NCBI GenBank assembly: GCA_002840015.1 | Contig: PGZE01000013.1 | Span: 1 to 33,601 of the forward strand | Direction: 5' to 3' | Length of the DNA: 33,601 nucleotides | DNA from: Gammaproteobacteria bacterium HGW-Gammaproteobacteria-2 | GTDB lineage: Bacteria > Pseudomonadota > Gammaproteobacteria > Xanthomonadales > Xanthomonadaceae | Part shown: positions 18,930 through 29,668 of the stretch, piece by piece | Layout of the letters: every line of letters begins with the position of its first letter | How positions within the stretch are numbered: the stretch's first letter is position 1 | Notes under the pieces: generated by a model | Told to the model about the DNA's origin: nothing | Databases searched by the model: none | The model's input: only the letters and a program-made list of their open reading frames with translations | Position numbers and translations under genes: made by a program

Positions 18930-20165
18930 TCAAAACTCGCCCCGATACCAATTGCGCAAACGCGCCAATGCCTTGCCCACCTTGCCTGGCGGCAGACTGG
19001 GCCGACTGGGATTCTCAAGTTGACTACCCCAAAGCAACAGGCCAATACCGGTTGCATACACGGGGTTGTTGATGACTTCACCAAGACCGGTAACCTGCTG
19101 TGGAATGCCCATTCGCACCGGCATATGCAGCATCTCTTCGGCCAGATCGACAACGCCTTCCATGCGCGAGGCACCACCGGTCAATACCAAACCGGCGCGC
19201 ACCAACTCCTCATAACCGGAGCGGCGCAACTCGGCCTGCACCATTTCGAAAATTTCCTCGTATCGCTCCTGCACCGCTTCGGCCAATGCCTGGCGTGCCA
19301 AGCGGCGCGGTGGCCGGTCGCCAACACTGGGCACCTGAATGGTTTCTTCGGCGGTTGCCAGTTGTGCCAAAGCGCAGGCGTAACGCACCTTGATCTGTTC
19401 GGCCTCGGGTGTCGGTGTACGCAATAGATGCGCGATGTCATTGGTCACCTGGTCACCGGCAATCGGCAGCGACGCGGTATGCCGGATGGCGCCCTGCACA
19501 AACACCGCGATATCGGTCGTACCGGCACCAATATCGACCAACACGACGCCCAGCTCCTTTTCATCGTTGGTCAACACTGCCGTGCTGGATGCCAGCGCAC
19601 CGAGTACCAGTTCATCAACCTGCAGGTGGCAGCGATTGATGCATTTGGTGATGTTCTGCGCTGCCGACTGCGCGCCCACTACCAGGTGCGCGCGCACTTC
19701 CAGGCGCACACCTGACATGCCAACCGGATGGCGAATGCCCTCTTGCGAGTTATCGACGATGTATTCCTGCGCAATTGCATGCAGAATTTTCTGATCCGAA
19801 GGGATCGCCACTGCTTTCGCGGCTTCCAGCACACGGTCCAGATCACCATAGGTCACCTCGCCATCGCGAATCGGCGACATGCCTGGTGAGTTGCGGCATT
19901 GCGTATGACTACCCGAAATGGATGCGTAAACCGAACGAATCTCGCAACCCGCCATCTGCTCGGCTTCTTCCAGCGCACTTTGTATTGAGCGCACCGTCGA
20001 TTCGATATCAACCACAACACCGCGTTTCATGCCGCGCGAATCGTGACTCCCCAGGCCAATGACCTCGATTGATCCGCCCGGCGTATATTCACCGACCAGC
20101 GCCATCACCTTGGCAGTGCCAATATCCAGGCCGACGATAAGTGACTTGTCGCCTTTGCGGTTCAT
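18930..20165 (-). CDS. ftsA: Cell-division protein FtsA
   Basis: FtsA is an actin-like ATPase that ties FtsZ filaments to the membrane and recruits late divisome proteins. The 411-residue product has the ATPase entry GLDIGTAKV at 13-21, the phosphate 2 region VLVDIGAGTTDIAVF and the adenosine motif VLTGGASRMEGV. The SHDSRGMKRG segment introduces subdomain 1C, which replaces the actin 1B domain. The C-terminal KVGKALARLRNWYRGEF is an amphipathic membrane-targeting helix. Start ATG 20165 overlaps the ftsQ stop by 4 bp. Confidence 0.98.
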   Translation of the reverse strand: MNRKGDKSLIVGLDIGTAKVMALVGEYTPGGSIEVIGLGSHDSRGMKRGVVVDIESTVRSIQSALEEAEQMAGCEIRSVYASISGSHTQCRNSPGMSPIRDGEVTYGDLDRVLEAAKAVAIPSDQKILHAIAQEYIVDNSQEGIRHPVGMSGVRLEVRAHLVVGAQSAAQNITKCINRCHLQVDELVLGALASSTAVLTNDEKELGVVLVDIGAGTTDIAVFVQGAIRHTASLPIAGDQVTNDIAHLLRTPTPEAEQIKVRYACALAQLATAEETIQVPSVGDRPPRRLARQALAEAVQERYEEIFEMVQAELRRSGYEELVRAGLVLTGGASRMEGVVDLAEEMLHMPVRMGIPQQVTGLGEVINNPVYATGIGLLLWGSQLENPSRPSLPPGKVGKALARLRNWYRGEF

Positions 20166-20902
20166 CGTATATTCCTTGCGTAAAACGGCGCGTCATCGCC
20201 CTGCCCGTTATTGGCAAAGCTGAGTGCAAAACCATTGGTGTAACGAAGATCGGCGCGTACAAATGCGTCGCTGTGGCTGGCGGTCAATTGCGGCATCGCG
20301 CGCAGCAATCGGGTAAGGCGAACCTGCGCGTCTTCTCGACCGATCACAATGCGGCTGCCATCATCCAGACGCAGACTCCAACTGCCACGCGGCGACAGGC
20401 GCATTTCGACAACCCGCCGATCCAGTGCGGCGAAGCGCTGTTCTGCAAATTGATACAAGGTGACAACTTCGGCCACCCGCCGCACCGGCCCGCTCAGGGA
20501 AGGCAAGTGCGCCAGCGCCGCATCATCGGGTGCCGAGAAGATTACGCCCTCGCGCGACAGCCATTGCTGCTCACCCCAGCGGGCAAACGGTTGATGTTCG
20601 CGGACATCCACCTGTAACAGATCGGGCCAACGTTTGCGTACCTGCACCGATGCCACCCACGGCAACGCACTGGCCAAATCGCGGATGCGGCGCAGATCAA
20701 TGGCGAAAAAGCCCTTGCCAAGCTCCGGCAACACGGCGGAACGCATTGCCTCGGCACTGACATGGTGCAGCTCACCGGTCACTTGCAGACGCGACAGTGG
20801 CCAGCGATCAACGGCAATCCAGCCGTTTATCACCGCAGCAACCGGCATCAGCACCACCAGCAAGGCGGCAATCCATATACTCAGGCGTAGCCAGGCATTC
20901 AT
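20162..20902 (-). CDS. ftsQ: Cell-division protein FtsQ
   Basis: FtsQ is a bitopic inner-membrane protein that links FtsK to the FtsB-FtsL pair. The 246-residue product has a short cytoplasmic tail, a membrane segment at about 8-27, a POTRA domain at about 36-105 (LQVTGELHHVSAEAMRSAVLPELGKGFFAIDLRRI; PWVASVQVRKRWPDLLQVDVREHQP is the usual closing strand), and the beta domain to the end. Length is typical. It is coupled to ftsA by ATGA and separated from ddl by 97 bp that contain a repeat array. Confidence 0.95.
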   Translation of the reverse strand: MNAWLRLSIWIAALLVVLMPVAAVINGWIAVDRWPLSRLQVTGELHHVSAEAMRSAVLPELGKGFFAIDLRRIRDLASALPWVASVQVRKRWPDLLQVDVREHQPFARWGEQQWLSREGVIFSAPDDAALAHLPSLSGPVRRVAEVVTLYQFAEQRFAALDRRVVEMRLSPRGSWSLRLDDGSRIVIGREDAQVRLTRLLRAMPQLTASHSDAFVRADLRYTNGFALSFANNGQGDDAPFYARNIR

Positions 20903-20913
20903 GCGCCTACCTC

Positions 20914-20941
20914 GGGACTGGGGACTCGGGACTGGGGACTC
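20914..20941. repeat. GGGACTG/GGGACTC array inside the dcw cluster
   Basis: Four 7-mers alternate GGGACTG and GGGACTC between the ddl stop and the ftsQ start. The same 7-mer occurs four times at 9750-9777. Nearby, the minus-strand sequence at 20981-20994 (GTGAAGCCGGGACT read on minus) matches the plus-strand 9743-9756, so the element family also shares its border. It is one of only two long gaps upstream of ftsZ in an otherwise overlapping gene chain. Confidence 0.8.
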
Positions 20942-20999
20942 GGAGCGGCAGCGAACGCAACGCCGTGCGCATGCTCGCCAGTCCCGGCTTCACAGCGCG

Positions 21000-21944
21000 T
21001 CATGACGCCTCCCCGACCAAGGTCATCTCAAGAATGCGCCAGCACAAGGTGTCGAAATCGATACCGATTGCCTGTGCTGCTTTAGGTACCAGTGAATGGC
21101 TGGTCATGCCCGGCGCGGTGTTCACTTCCAGCAACCAATTGTTGCCGGCATGATCGCGCATGACGTCGACACGGCCCCAGCCGCTGCAACCGAGTGCGGT
21201 AAATGCATGCAGCGCCAGCGCTCGCATTTGCGCTTCGGCGGCCGAATTATCCAGGCCCGGACATACGTACTGTGTGTCGTTGGCGAGGTATTTGGCGTGA
21301 TAGTCGTAATACTCGCCGGCCGGCACGATGCGGATACTGGGCAGGGCGCTATCAGCCAGAATACCGACCGTGTATTCAGCACCGACAATCAGTTGCTCCA
21401 TCAACAACTCGCCGGGATAACACGCCGCCAGCTTCACGGCCTGCTGCAGATCGTCAAGCACAAACACCCGGCTGATGCCCACGCTGGAACCTTCGCAGGC
21501 CGGTTTGACGATAACCGGCAAACCTAATTGCTGCGCCGCTGCACGCACATCATCGCCGGGCGACAACTGTGCGTAGCGTGGCGTAGGCAGCCCGAGTGCC
21601 AGCCAGATCTGCTTGCTGCGAATCTTGTCCATGGCCAGTGCCGTGCCCAGCACCGACGAACCGGTAACCGGGATGGCATAGGCTTCAAGCAACCCCTGCA
21701 CCACACCATCTTCGCCGCCACCCTTGTTGCCGTGCAGAATGTTGAACACTCGATCATAGGCCTGCTGTTGCAGGCCAGAGAGCAAGGCCGGGACGCCATC
21801 GACCGCCACGGCGTCAACACCGCGAGCACGCAGCGCGTCCAGCACATTTTTACCGGAGTTGAGTGACACCTCACGTTCGCTACTGGTGCCCCCCATCAGC
21901 ACCGCGACGCGGCCAAACCGGCGCGGATCGTTGCGCGTACTCAT
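21000..21944 (-). CDS. ddl: D-alanine--D-alanine ligase
   Basis: Ddl joins two D-Ala to make the dipeptide added by MurF. The 314-residue ATP-grasp protein has the start [19 protein letters not shown], the Ddl signature [18 protein letters not shown], the ATP-grasp loop [12 protein letters not shown], and the closing [18 protein letters not shown]. The HG..GGGEDG loop is two residues longer than the usual HGRGGEDG; xanthomonad Ddl proteins, as I recall, share the longer form. ATG 21944 overlaps the murC stop by 4 bp. It corresponds to DdlB in E. coli. Confidence 0.97.
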   Translation of the reverse strand: MSTRNDPRRFGRVAVLMGGTSSEREVSLNSGKNVLDALRARGVDAVAVDGVPALLSGLQQQAYDRVFNILHGNKGGGEDGVVQGLLEAYAIPVTGSSVLGTALAMDKIRSKQIWLALGLPTPRYAQLSPGDDVRAAAQQLGLPVIVKPACEGSSVGISRVFVLDDLQQAVKLAACYPGELLMEQLIVGAEYTVGILADSALPSIRIVPAGEYYDYHAKYLANDTQYVCPGLDNSAAEAQMRALALHAFTALGCSGWGRVDVMRDHAGNNWLLEVNTAPGMTSHSLVPKAAQAIGIDFDTLCWRILEMTLVGEAS

Positions 21945-23377
21945 GCGTTTCCCTCCCGTGCTGGCAAACCATGCTCAGCCAGACCGGCGGCGAGCTGACC
22001 GATATCGCCAGCACCCATGACGATCAACAAATCACCGTCTGCCAACACGTCGGCAAGCACCTGCGGCAATTCGCGCGCACTGCCGACCAAAACCGGATCG
22101 ATGCGCCCACGGGCGCGAATGGCACGCGCCAGTGCCTTGCTGTCGGCACCCATGATCGGCGCCTCGCCAGCCGGATAGACCTCGGTCAGCACCAGCGCAT
22201 CGGCCTGCGACAGCACCGCCACAAAATCATCGAGCAGATCGCGGGTGCGGGTATAACGATGCGGTTGAAATGCGATTACCAGGCGCTTGCCCGGCCAGCC
22301 AGCGCGCGCAGCATCAAATACAGCCTGCAATTCTGCCGGGTGATGGCCATAGTCATCCACCAGCAATGCCGAGCCATTTGCCAGCAACAATTCACCCTTG
22401 ATGTTGAAGCGTCGGCCAATGCCCTGAAACTGCACCAATGCCTGCGCGATGTGGTTGCCCTCGACACCCAATTGCCAGCCAACCGCCGCAGCGGCCAGTG
22501 CATTGAGTACGTTGTGCCGACCCGGCAGATTCAGCGTCACCGGCAACGGCGCGCAATCGGGAAGATGCAACACAAACCGGGTTTGCGCCCCGTCCTGCTG
22601 CACCTGCTCGGCGCGCACATCGGCGTTGACGGCAAAGCCATAGCGCATGACGTGACGCGGCATGGATTGCGCAAGCACAGCCACTTCCGGGTCGTCGATG
22701 CACAACACGGCAAGCCCGTAGAACGGCAGGCGATGCAGAAACTCGGAAAATGCCGCTTGCACGCGAGCAAAATCGCCGCCGTAGTTTTCCAGGTGGTCGG
22801 CATCGATATTGGTGACCACTGAAATCAACGGGCTTAGCCGCAAAAAGCTGCCATCGCTTTCATCGGCCTCGGCCACCAACCACTGGCCACTGCCGAGGCG
22901 CGCATTGACACCCGCCGACAGCAGCTGCCCGCCGATGACAAACGTCGGATCAAGGCCACCTTGCGCCAGCACGCTGGCGATCAAACTGGTCGTTGTGGTT
23001 TTGCCGTGGGTGCCGGCTACCGCGATGCCGCGACGGAAGCGCATCAACTCGGCCAGCATTTCGGCGCGCGGCACCACTGGAATACGCCGTTCATGGGCAG
23101 CACGCAATTCCGGGTTGTCGTTGCGAATGGCGCTGGACACTACCACTACATCGACATCCGACAGGTTTTCAGCGGCATGGCCGAGACGGATGCTGGCACC
23201 GAGCGCAACCAGCCGGCGGGTGCTGGCGCTTTCACCGATATCCGAGCCAGTGACCTGATAACCCAGAGTCACCAACACTTCCGCGATGCCGCTCATGCCG
23301 ACACCGCCGATGCCGATGAAATGCACATGCGAGAACACGCGTGCCAGATCGCCACTGTCAGCCAATCGACGATTCAT
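21941..23377 (-). CDS. murC: UDP-N-acetylmuramate--L-alanine ligase
   Basis: MurC adds L-Ala to UDP-MurNAc, the first amino acid of the stem peptide. The 478-residue Mur ligase has the N-terminal dinucleotide-type loop GIGGVGMSG at 22-30, the ATP loop GTHGKTTTT at 122-130, [16 protein letters not shown] with the Mg-binding and substrate residues, and the C-terminal domain with [10 protein letters not shown] and [16 protein letters not shown]. Length is normal (E. coli 491). Both ends overlap neighbours by 4 bp (murG and ddl). Confidence 0.98.
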   Translation of the reverse strand: MNRRLADSGDLARVFSHVHFIGIGGVGMSGIAEVLVTLGYQVTGSDIGESASTRRLVALGASIRLGHAAENLSDVDVVVVSSAIRNDNPELRAAHERRIPVVPRAEMLAELMRFRRGIAVAGTHGKTTTTSLIASVLAQGGLDPTFVIGGQLLSAGVNARLGSGQWLVAEADESDGSFLRLSPLISVVTNIDADHLENYGGDFARVQAAFSEFLHRLPFYGLAVLCIDDPEVAVLAQSMPRHVMRYGFAVNADVRAEQVQQDGAQTRFVLHLPDCAPLPVTLNLPGRHNVLNALAAAAVGWQLGVEGNHIAQALVQFQGIGRRFNIKGELLLANGSALLVDDYGHHPAELQAVFDAARAGWPGKRLVIAFQPHRYTRTRDLLDDFVAVLSQADALVLTEVYPAGEAPIMGADSKALARAIRARGRIDPVLVGSARELPQVLADVLADGDLLIVMGAGDIGQLAAGLAEHGLPAREGNA

Positions 23378-24468
23378 ACGGCAGCCTGCGCGATGATTGC
23401 TTCGGCGACGTGTTCGGCCGCGCGCGGCTGCGCCAGCGCCTGTGCCGCCTGTGCCATCGCCAGCAAGCTCACGCGATCCCGATGCAGCCGAACAATCTCG
23501 ACAGCAAGGTGACGGGCAAGATCAGGCGACTCGGGCAACAACACCGCTGCCGATTGCTGCGAGAGGAACTCGGCATTGCGGGTTTGGTGGTCATCCACGG
23601 CATGCGGAAATGGCACCAGCACACTGGCCACACCGACAGCGCATAGCTCAGCCAGCGTCAGCGCGCCGGCACGGCATATCACCAGGTCAGCCCAGGCATA
23701 CGCTGCCGCCATGTCCTCGATAAACGGTTCAATGCTGCCGTGTACCTGCATACGCGCGTAGCCCTTGCCCGTCGCATCGTGCTGGTTGGCACCGCATTGA
23801 TGGCGAATCTGATACGGCACCGACGTGCCCAACCGCGCCAGCGCAACCGGCAACGCCTGATTCAGCGCCCGCGCGCCCTGACTGCCACCGAGCACGAGGA
23901 TGTGAAACGCGTCATCCGCATTACGCACGCGCTTGGCTGGCTCGGGCAGCGTTGTCAGCACCTCGCGCACCGGGTTGCCCAGCCATTGCGTGTTTCGCCC
24001 CGGAAAACTGTCAGGGAATCCGCACAGTACCTGGCGTGCCAAACGCACCAGAATACGGTTGGTCAGGCCGGGCGCACGATTTTGCTCATGCACCAGCAAC
24101 GGCGTCTTCAGCAACCACGCGGCGATACCGCCGGGGCCAGCGGCGAAGCCGCCAAAACTGATCACTGCACGCGGCCGGTGCTTGCGCAGCACCGCAATTG
24201 ATTGCAGCACGGCGCGGGCAATCACAAACGGCGACAGCAACATTCGCAAAACACCCTTGCCACGCACCGCGCGCACGTTGATGGTTTCGATGGCAATGCC
24301 GGCCGCAGGCACCAGACGGGTTTCCATGCCACCGGCTGAACCCAGCCAGAGCACGGGCACACCACGCGCATGCAGTGCACGGGCCACTGCAATACCCGGA
24401 AAAATATGGCCGCCGGTGCCGCCAGCGAGAATCAACACCGGCTGCGGCTCGTATGGGATGTGATTCAT
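23374..24468 (-). CDS. murG: UDP-GlcNAc transferase MurG
   Basis: MurG transfers GlcNAc from UDP-GlcNAc to lipid I, making lipid II on the inner face of the membrane. The 364-residue GT-B glycosyltransferase begins with [10 protein letters not shown] at 16-25, has [12 protein letters not shown] at the donor site, and [32 protein letters not shown] as the C-terminal motif. Ends overlap by 4 bp with ftsW and murC. Confidence 0.98.
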   Translation of the reverse strand: MNHIPYEPQPVLILAGGTGGHIFPGIAVARALHARGVPVLWLGSAGGMETRLVPAAGIAIETINVRAVRGKGVLRMLLSPFVIARAVLQSIAVLRKHRPRAVISFGGFAAGPGGIAAWLLKTPLLVHEQNRAPGLTNRILVRLARQVLCGFPDSFPGRNTQWLGNPVREVLTTLPEPAKRVRNADDAFHILVLGGSQGARALNQALPVALARLGTSVPYQIRHQCGANQHDATGKGYARMQVHGSIEPFIEDMAAAYAWADLVICRAGALTLAELCAVGVASVLVPFPHAVDDHQTRNAEFLSQQSAAVLLPESPDLARHLAVEIVRLHRDRVSLLAMAQAAQALAQPRAAEHVAEAIIAQAAV

Positions 24469-25736
24469 GCCACCGCTCCCAACGTCGGTTCGCGGCGTTG
24501 CCGCAACATGCCGTTATCAGCTTTTGCCATTGGCAAGAATTCGGCTTCATCGGCGAAATCGGCGCGTACACGCGCCACCTTGCGTTCGGCACGATCAAGC
24601 TCCAGGCTTACGCGCAGTAGCAAGCCGATTGCCGCGCAGGTCATCAACACACTCGACCCCCCCGATGAAATCAGCGGCAGGGTCAATCCCTTGGTCGGCA
24701 GCAACCCAAGGTTCACGCCGATCGACACCAGTGCCTGCAAGCTGATCCACAGCGCCACACCAAATGCGCAGTACGCCGAAAACAGCCGCCGCAACTCGAT
24801 GGCACGCAGGCCGATCCATAGCGCTCGTCCGGCAAATCCGGCGTACAGAGCAATTACCAGCATTACCCCGGCGAAGCCGAGTTCCTCGGCAATCACCGCC
24901 AGAATGAAATCGGTGTGCGCTTCAGGCAGATAAAACAGCTTCTGCACACTGGCGCCCAGGCCAACGCCGAACCACTCGCCGCGGCCAATCGCGATCAGCG
25001 CCTGGGTGAGCTGAAAGCCATCCTTGAACGGATCGGCCCACGGGTCGAGGAATGAGGTCAAGCGGCGGATGCGATACGACTCGGAGACCGCGACCATGGC
25101 CAGCATCGGCAAACCAATCAATACCGGTGCCATCAGCCGTGGCAGACTGACTCCGCCAAGAATCAACATGCCGCCGACAACCGAGCACAGCAACATCGCC
25201 GAACCAAAATCAGGCTGCAACAGCAAGAACGTCACCATCGCAATCAGCACGCCAATCGGCTTGAGCATCGCGCGCCAGCTTTGTTGCAGCTCGTGGTAAT
25301 AGCGCTTGAGATAACTTGCCAGCCACACGATGAGCAGCAACTTGACGGCTTCAACAACCTGGAAGTTCGAGACCCCGAAGTTGATCCAGCGCCGCGCACC
25401 GTTCACCGAATGCCCCAACCCCGGCAAGTACACCGCGCCCAGCAGCACGAAACAGGCAATCAACAGCCATCGGCTGCGTTGTTCGATCCAGCGCAACTCA
25501 GTACGCACGATTACCGCCGCAATCGCGCAGCCGGCGAGCAGGAAAATCGCATGCCGGACCAGAAAATAGGTTTCGCTGACCTTGAAACCCTCGGCCACCG
25601 CAACCGAACTGGATGCCACCATCACCAGACCGAAAGCGGCCAGCACAGCAAAAATCAGCAGCAGCCACGGGTCCATGCGACCCTTGATGGCATCGAGCCG
25701 TTGCGCTTGTTCGCTACGCTGGAATGACCCGAGCAT
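24465..25736 (-). CDS. ftsW: Septal peptidoglycan polymerase FtsW
   Basis: FtsW is the SEDS-family glycosyltransferase that polymerises lipid II at the septum with FtsI. From ATG 25736 it has 423 residues and about ten membrane segments. Family landmarks are GARRWINFG, KLLLIVWLASYLKRY, LLQPDFGSAML, SYRIRRLTSFLDPWADPFKDGFQLTQALIAIGRGEWFGVGLGASVQKLFYLPEAHTDFILAVIAEELG and LLPTKGLTLPLISSGGSS. The ATG lies only 2 bp after the mraY stop, with GAAGG inside mraY as ribosome site; a longer open frame upstream overlaps mraY and is not used. In most gammaproteobacteria murD would sit between these two genes. Confidence 0.97.
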   Translation of the reverse strand: MLGSFQRSEQAQRLDAIKGRMDPWLLLIFAVLAAFGLVMVASSSVAVAEGFKVSETYFLVRHAIFLLAGCAIAAVIVRTELRWIEQRSRWLLIACFVLLGAVYLPGLGHSVNGARRWINFGVSNFQVVEAVKLLLIVWLASYLKRYYHELQQSWRAMLKPIGVLIAMVTFLLLQPDFGSAMLLCSVVGGMLILGGVSLPRLMAPVLIGLPMLAMVAVSESYRIRRLTSFLDPWADPFKDGFQLTQALIAIGRGEWFGVGLGASVQKLFYLPEAHTDFILAVIAEELGFAGVMLVIALYAGFAGRALWIGLRAIELRRLFSAYCAFGVALWISLQALVSIGVNLGLLPTKGLTLPLISSGGSSVLMTCAAIGLLLRVSLELDRAERKVARVRADFADEAEFLPMAKADNGMLRQRREPTLGAVA

Positions 25737-25738
25737 AC

Positions 25739-26821
25739 TCAGCGCACCTTCAACGTCGCCAGCCCGACCAGGACCAGCACCACGGAAATGATCCAGAAGC
25801 GCACGATCACGCGCGGCTCCGGCCAGCCCTTGAGCTCGAAGTGATGATGGATTGGCGCCATGCGAAACACGCGCCGACCGGTGAGCTTGAATGACGCCAC
25901 TTGCAGCATTACCGATACGGTTTCCAGCACAAACACGCCGCCCATTACCACCAGCACCAGTTCCTGGCGCACGATCACGGCGATGGCACCCAGCGCCGCC
26001 CCCAATGCCAGCGCGCCGATATCGCCCATGAACACCATCGCCGGATAGGTGTTGAACCACAGGAACCCAAGCCCGGCGCCGGCAATCGCGGCGCAGACGA
26101 TAGCCAGCTCACCGGCGCCCGGTACAGCGGGAATCTGTAGATATTGCGAAAACACCGCATTGCCCGACACGTAGGCAAACACACCCAGAGCACCGGCAAC
26201 CAATACCGTCGGCATGATCGCCAAGCCGTCGAGGCCATCGGTCAGATTGACCGCATTGGAGAAACCGACGATCCAGAAATAGGCGACCAGCACAAACGCC
26301 GCCCCGAGTGGCAACGCGACATTTTTCAGCAACGGCAAGTAAAAAGTGGTGTTGGAAGCCGCGTCGGCGGTGTGGAACAGCACCAGTGCCGCCACCAGGC
26401 CAGCGACCGATTGCAGGGCATACTTCCAGCGCGACTTCAGGCCATTGGGGTCCCGCCGCACGATCTTGATCCAATCGTCATACCAACCAATCGCACCAAA
26501 GCTCAGCAGTACGCCCAGCACCACCCACACGTAGCGGTTGCCAAGATCGCTCCACAGCAGGCTCGCCACGGTTACTGCCATCAATATCAGGGCACCGCCC
26601 ATCGTGGGTGTGCCGGCCTTGCTTAAATGCGATACCGGGCCATCGCTGCGAATCGGCTGACCACCGCGTAGTGTGCCAAGGCGACGAATGACCATCGGCC
26701 CCAATGCCAGCGACAAGCCCAGCGCCGTAAGTGCGCTGAGAATGGCGCGCACCGTGATGTAGCCAAACAAGGCGAAACTCTGATCCAGCCATTTCAGCCA
26801 ATGTGCGAGTTCAAGCAGCAT
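25739..26821 (-). CDS. mraY: Phospho-MurNAc-pentapeptide translocase
   Basis: MraY moves phospho-MurNAc-pentapeptide onto undecaprenyl phosphate to give lipid I. The 360-residue protein (E. coli 360) has ten membrane segments, the Asp pair DDWIKI at 115-120, [12 protein letters not shown] at 189-200, Asp267 in [11 protein letters not shown] (the usual motif reads FMGDVGSLALG, so a Ser to Ala change is seen), and the HHH motif at 325-327 in [15 protein letters not shown]. It overlaps murF by 11 bp, the longest overlap in the cluster. Confidence 0.98.
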   Translation of the reverse strand: MLLELAHWLKWLDQSFALFGYITVRAILSALTALGLSLALGPMVIRRLGTLRGGQPIRSDGPVSHLSKAGTPTMGGALILMAVTVASLLWSDLGNRYVWVVLGVLLSFGAIGWYDDWIKIVRRDPNGLKSRWKYALQSVAGLVAALVLFHTADAASNTTFYLPLLKNVALPLGAAFVLVAYFWIVGFSNAVNLTDGLDGLAIMPTVLVAGALGVFAYVSGNAVFSQYLQIPAVPGAGELAIVCAAIAGAGLGFLWFNTYPAMVFMGDIGALALGAALGAIAVIVRQELVLVVMGGVFVLETVSVMLQVASFKLTGRRVFRMAPIHHHFELKGWPEPRVIVRFWIISVVLVLVGLATLKVR

Positions 26822-28199
26822 GATCGCTCCCGGGTTGCGAAAGCGCGGGGCATAGCGCTGCCACCACGTTCTCCATCGCGCTGGAGCGCGAGCCTTTGAC
26901 CAGTATTTGCAGCGGTGTGCGCATCACCCGCTCAACCAATGCGGCGCGAAGCGCCTGAATCAGCGTGGCCTGATCGGGGAAGTGCCGAGCACCATCGCCA
27001 AAGGCGCGGCTGGTTTCCTGGCTCAGACTGCCCACCGTCCACAGCGCCGACAACCCGGCCCGCCGTGCGCGGTCGCCCAGTTCCGCATGCAGTACAGCAC
27101 TGCCATCGCCCAATTCGGCCATGTCACCAAGCACCAGCCAGCTGTCGCCAAAAGAAGCCGCCAGGCGATCAATGGCCGCCGCAACCGAACCCGGGTTGGC
27201 GTTGTAACTGTCATCAATCAATTGCACCGTGTCGCTCAACACCCGCACCTGCTGGCGACCCGGCACGCCACGTGCTGCGCACAAGCCATCGACAATCACT
27301 GCCGCCGACACACCCGCCGCGTGCGCCATTGCCGCTGCTGCCAGTGCGTTCATCACGTTGTGGCGGCCCTGCAACAGCAGGCGTACCGGCACGCTGCCGT
27401 CTGGCAGATGCAACTGGAAGCGGCTGCCCTCGTCGTCAAATGCGATGCGATCGGCGTTGATATCGGCGCTATGTTCAAGCCCGTAGCGCAGGCATCGCCG
27501 TGGCTTGGCAATGTCCGCAAAGTATTGGCTGAAGGCATCATCGGCATTGATGATCGCCACGCCATCGGCGGGCAACGCCTCGTAAATCGCGCCTTTGGTC
27601 TGCGCGATGCCGAGCAGGCTGCCCATGCGTTCGAGGTGGGCCGGCGCGATGTTGTTGACCAACGCAATGTCCGGGCGGGCAATCGAGCTCAGGTAGGCGA
27701 TATCGTCAGGTTTGCCAGCACCCATTTCGTAGATCGCATACGCCACCTGCTCGGGTGCATCGAGCACCGCCAGCGGCAGGCCGATCTCGTTGTTGCGATT
27801 GCCGGGGTTGGCATAGCTTGGGGCTTGCCGCGAAACAATCGCCAGCAGCAGTGCCTTGACCGACGTTTTACCGTTGCTGCCGGTGAGTGCCAACACACGA
27901 GTGGCACGTGCGGCCTGCACTGCTGCCGCGATATCACCAAGTGCTGCCACTGTGTCGGCACACAGCAATTGCGGCAGGTCGCTTTGTACCGGCCGCGACA
28001 CCAGCAGCGCGGCAGCGCCTGCCTGTGCTGCCTGCGCGCAAAAATCATGGCCATCGAAGCGATCGCCGACTATGGCAACAAACAATGCACCGGGTGCGAC
28101 ATTGCGCGAATCGATAGTGAGCGATGGCACCGTTGCATCATCACCGAGCAGGCGCGCACTGCACCAAGCGGCGATCTGCGATAGCAACAGGGGCGTCAC
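26811..28199 (-). CDS. murF: UDP-MurNAc-tripeptide--D-Ala-D-Ala ligase
   Basis: MurF adds the D-Ala-D-Ala made by Ddl and completes the pentapeptide. The 462-residue Mur ligase has an N-terminal substrate domain ([26 protein letters not shown]), the ATP loop TGSNGKTSV at 106-114, [12 protein letters not shown] in the centre, and [11 protein letters not shown] plus [11 protein letters not shown] at the start of the C-terminal domain. Length fits E. coli MurF (452). It starts within the murE stop (ATGA). Confidence 0.98.
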   Translation of the reverse strand: MTPLLLSQIAAWCSARLLGDDATVPSLTIDSRNVAPGALFVAIVGDRFDGHDFCAQAAQAGAAALLVSRPVQSDLPQLLCADTVAALGDIAAAVQAARATRVLALTGSNGKTSVKALLLAIVSRQAPSYANPGNRNNEIGLPLAVLDAPEQVAYAIYEMGAGKPDDIAYLSSIARPDIALVNNIAPAHLERMGSLLGIAQTKGAIYEALPADGVAIINADDAFSQYFADIAKPRRCLRYGLEHSADINADRIAFDDEGSRFQLHLPDGSVPVRLLLQGRHNVMNALAAAAMAHAAGVSAAVIVDGLCAARGVPGRQQVRVLSDTVQLIDDSYNANPGSVAAAIDRLAASFGDSWLVLGDMAELGDGSAVLHAELGDRARRAGLSALWTVGSLSQETSRAFGDGARHFPDQATLIQALRAALVERVMRTPLQILVKGSRSSAMENVVAALCPALSQPGSDHAA

Positions 28200-29668
28200 G
28201 ACGCATCCCCAAGTGCTGAGCGCGCCACATCCATATCGTCGAATGGCAGGCGCCGACCAGCGATTTCCTGGTACGACTCATGGCCCTTGCCGGCAATCAG
28301 CACCACATCGCCGGGGTGCGCCATGGCTACGGCATCTGCAATGGCACGGGCGCGATCCCGCTGGACCAGCGACGCACTGCGATCACGCAAACCCGCAACG
28401 ATGTCGGCAACAATGGCATCGCCGGATTCGGCGCGCGGATTGTCATCGGTCACGATGATTTGATCGGCTGCGGCTTCGGCGACGGCCGCCATTTGCGGCC
28501 GTTTGCCGGCATCGCGCTCGCCGCCGCAACCAAAGACGCAGATGACCCGGCCAGTAGCATGTTCGCGCGCACTGGCCAGCGCCTGCTGCAAGGCATCGGG
28601 TGTGTGGGCGTAGTCCACCACCACCAATGGCTTGTCGCCACCACCAACCCGGCTCATGCGCCCGGGCACAGGCTGCAATTGCATCAACGCCTTCGCGATT
28701 TCCTGCGTTGTTATGCCCAGGGCATGCAGCACACCGGCAACGGCCAGCAAATTATCCAGATTGAAGCGACCGATCAAAGCCGAGCGTACCAAGGCGTAAT
28801 CGTTGCCAATACGCAAGCGGAACGCGATCCCCTCGCTGCCGGTAACAACGTCATCGGCAGCAATGGCGGCGTCGGCATGCCCGCGTGAACTGGTACCCAC
28901 ACGCTTCAGCGTCGGCGCAAGGTTTTCGAACAACGACGCACCAAATGCGTCATCGAGATTGATCACTGCGCACGCCAAACCGCGCGTGGCAAACAACTTG
29001 GCCTTGGCAGCGCCATAGCTCGCCATGTCACCGTGATAATCCAGATGATCGCGGCTGAGATTGGTAAATACCGCCACAGCGAAACGCACCGCATCGACGC
29101 GCCCTTGATCGAGCGCGTGCGAAGAAACCTCCATGGCAACATGGCTGGCGCCCTGTACACGCATGTCGTCCAATGAGCGATGCACCTGCAAGACATCTGG
29201 CGTCGTTCGCTCTCCCGCCAGCAATGCGCCGTGCAACCCGACACCAAGTGTGCCGATGGTTCCAGTGACCAGACCACGCGCATGCAACGCCTGCGCAATT
29301 AATTGCACCGTCGAGGTTTTGCCGTTGGTTCCGGTAATCCCGATCACCGTCATGGCTGCAGATGGCTGCTCGTGAAAACGATCAGCGATTGCGCCCAGCG
29401 CCGCCCGCAAACCCGTTACCGCGATCGCAGCCTGCGGTGCCCGCAGCGCAACCGGCAGCGGCGGCTCATAGAGCACGGCCGCTGCGCCGTTGGCCAGCGC
29501 CTGTTCGGCAAATGCAATGCCATGGCCACTGCCGCCTGGCAGTGCGAAAAACGCATCGCCAGCGCACAGCGCACGGCTGTCGAGGCACAGCCCGGTTATT
29601 GCCATATCAGCCAACGGGGTGTCGAGAAACCCCGCCAGCAGACGGTGCAATGGCATCGACCGATTCAC
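28196..29668 (-). CDS. murE: UDP-MurNAc-L-Ala-D-Glu--meso-DAP ligase
   Basis: MurE adds the third amino acid of the stem peptide. With start GTG 29668 the product has 490 residues (E. coli 495). The GTG overlaps the ftsI stop by 4 bp (GTGA) and has GGGGCGG as ribosome site; ATG 29656 is an alternative, while the open frame further upstream overlaps ftsI. The ATP loop is GTNGKTST at 113-120. DNPR at 409-412 is the meso-DAP-binding motif (Lys-adding enzymes have DNPA or DDPN there), so the wall is DAP-type. The Lys that is carbamylated in the family lies in AKAKLF near residue 224. Confidence 0.98.
   Translation of the reverse strand: MNRSMPLHRLLAGFLDTPLADMAITGLCLDSRALCAGDAFFALPGGSGHGIAFAEQALANGAAAVLYEPPLPVALRAPQAAIAVTGLRAALGAIADRFHEQPSAAMTVIGITGTNGKTSTVQLIAQALHARGLVTGTIGTLGVGLHGALLAGERTTPDVLQVHRSLDDMRVQGASHVAMEVSSHALDQGRVDAVRFAVAVFTNLSRDHLDYHGDMASYGAAKAKLFATRGLACAVINLDDAFGASLFENLAPTLKRVGTSSRGHADAAIAADDVVTGSEGIAFRLRIGNDYALVRSALIGRFNLDNLLAVAGVLHALGITTQEIAKALMQLQPVPGRMSRVGGGDKPLVVVDYAHTPDALQQALASAREHATGRVICVFGCGGERDAGKRPQMAAVAEAAADQIIVTDDNPRAESGDAIVADIVAGLRDRSASLVQRDRARAIADAVAMAHPGDVVLIAGKGHESYQEIAGRRLPFDDMDVARSALGDAS

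Noticed and set aside
24465..26060. Start of ftsW upstream at 26060
   Set aside because: The extra 108 residues overlap mraY in another frame and do not resemble FtsW; the ATG at 25736 fits length and spacing.
26907..28184. 425-codon plus-strand frame opposite murF
   Set aside because: It lies antisense to murF with a Cys-, His- and Gln-rich composition typical of shadow frames.
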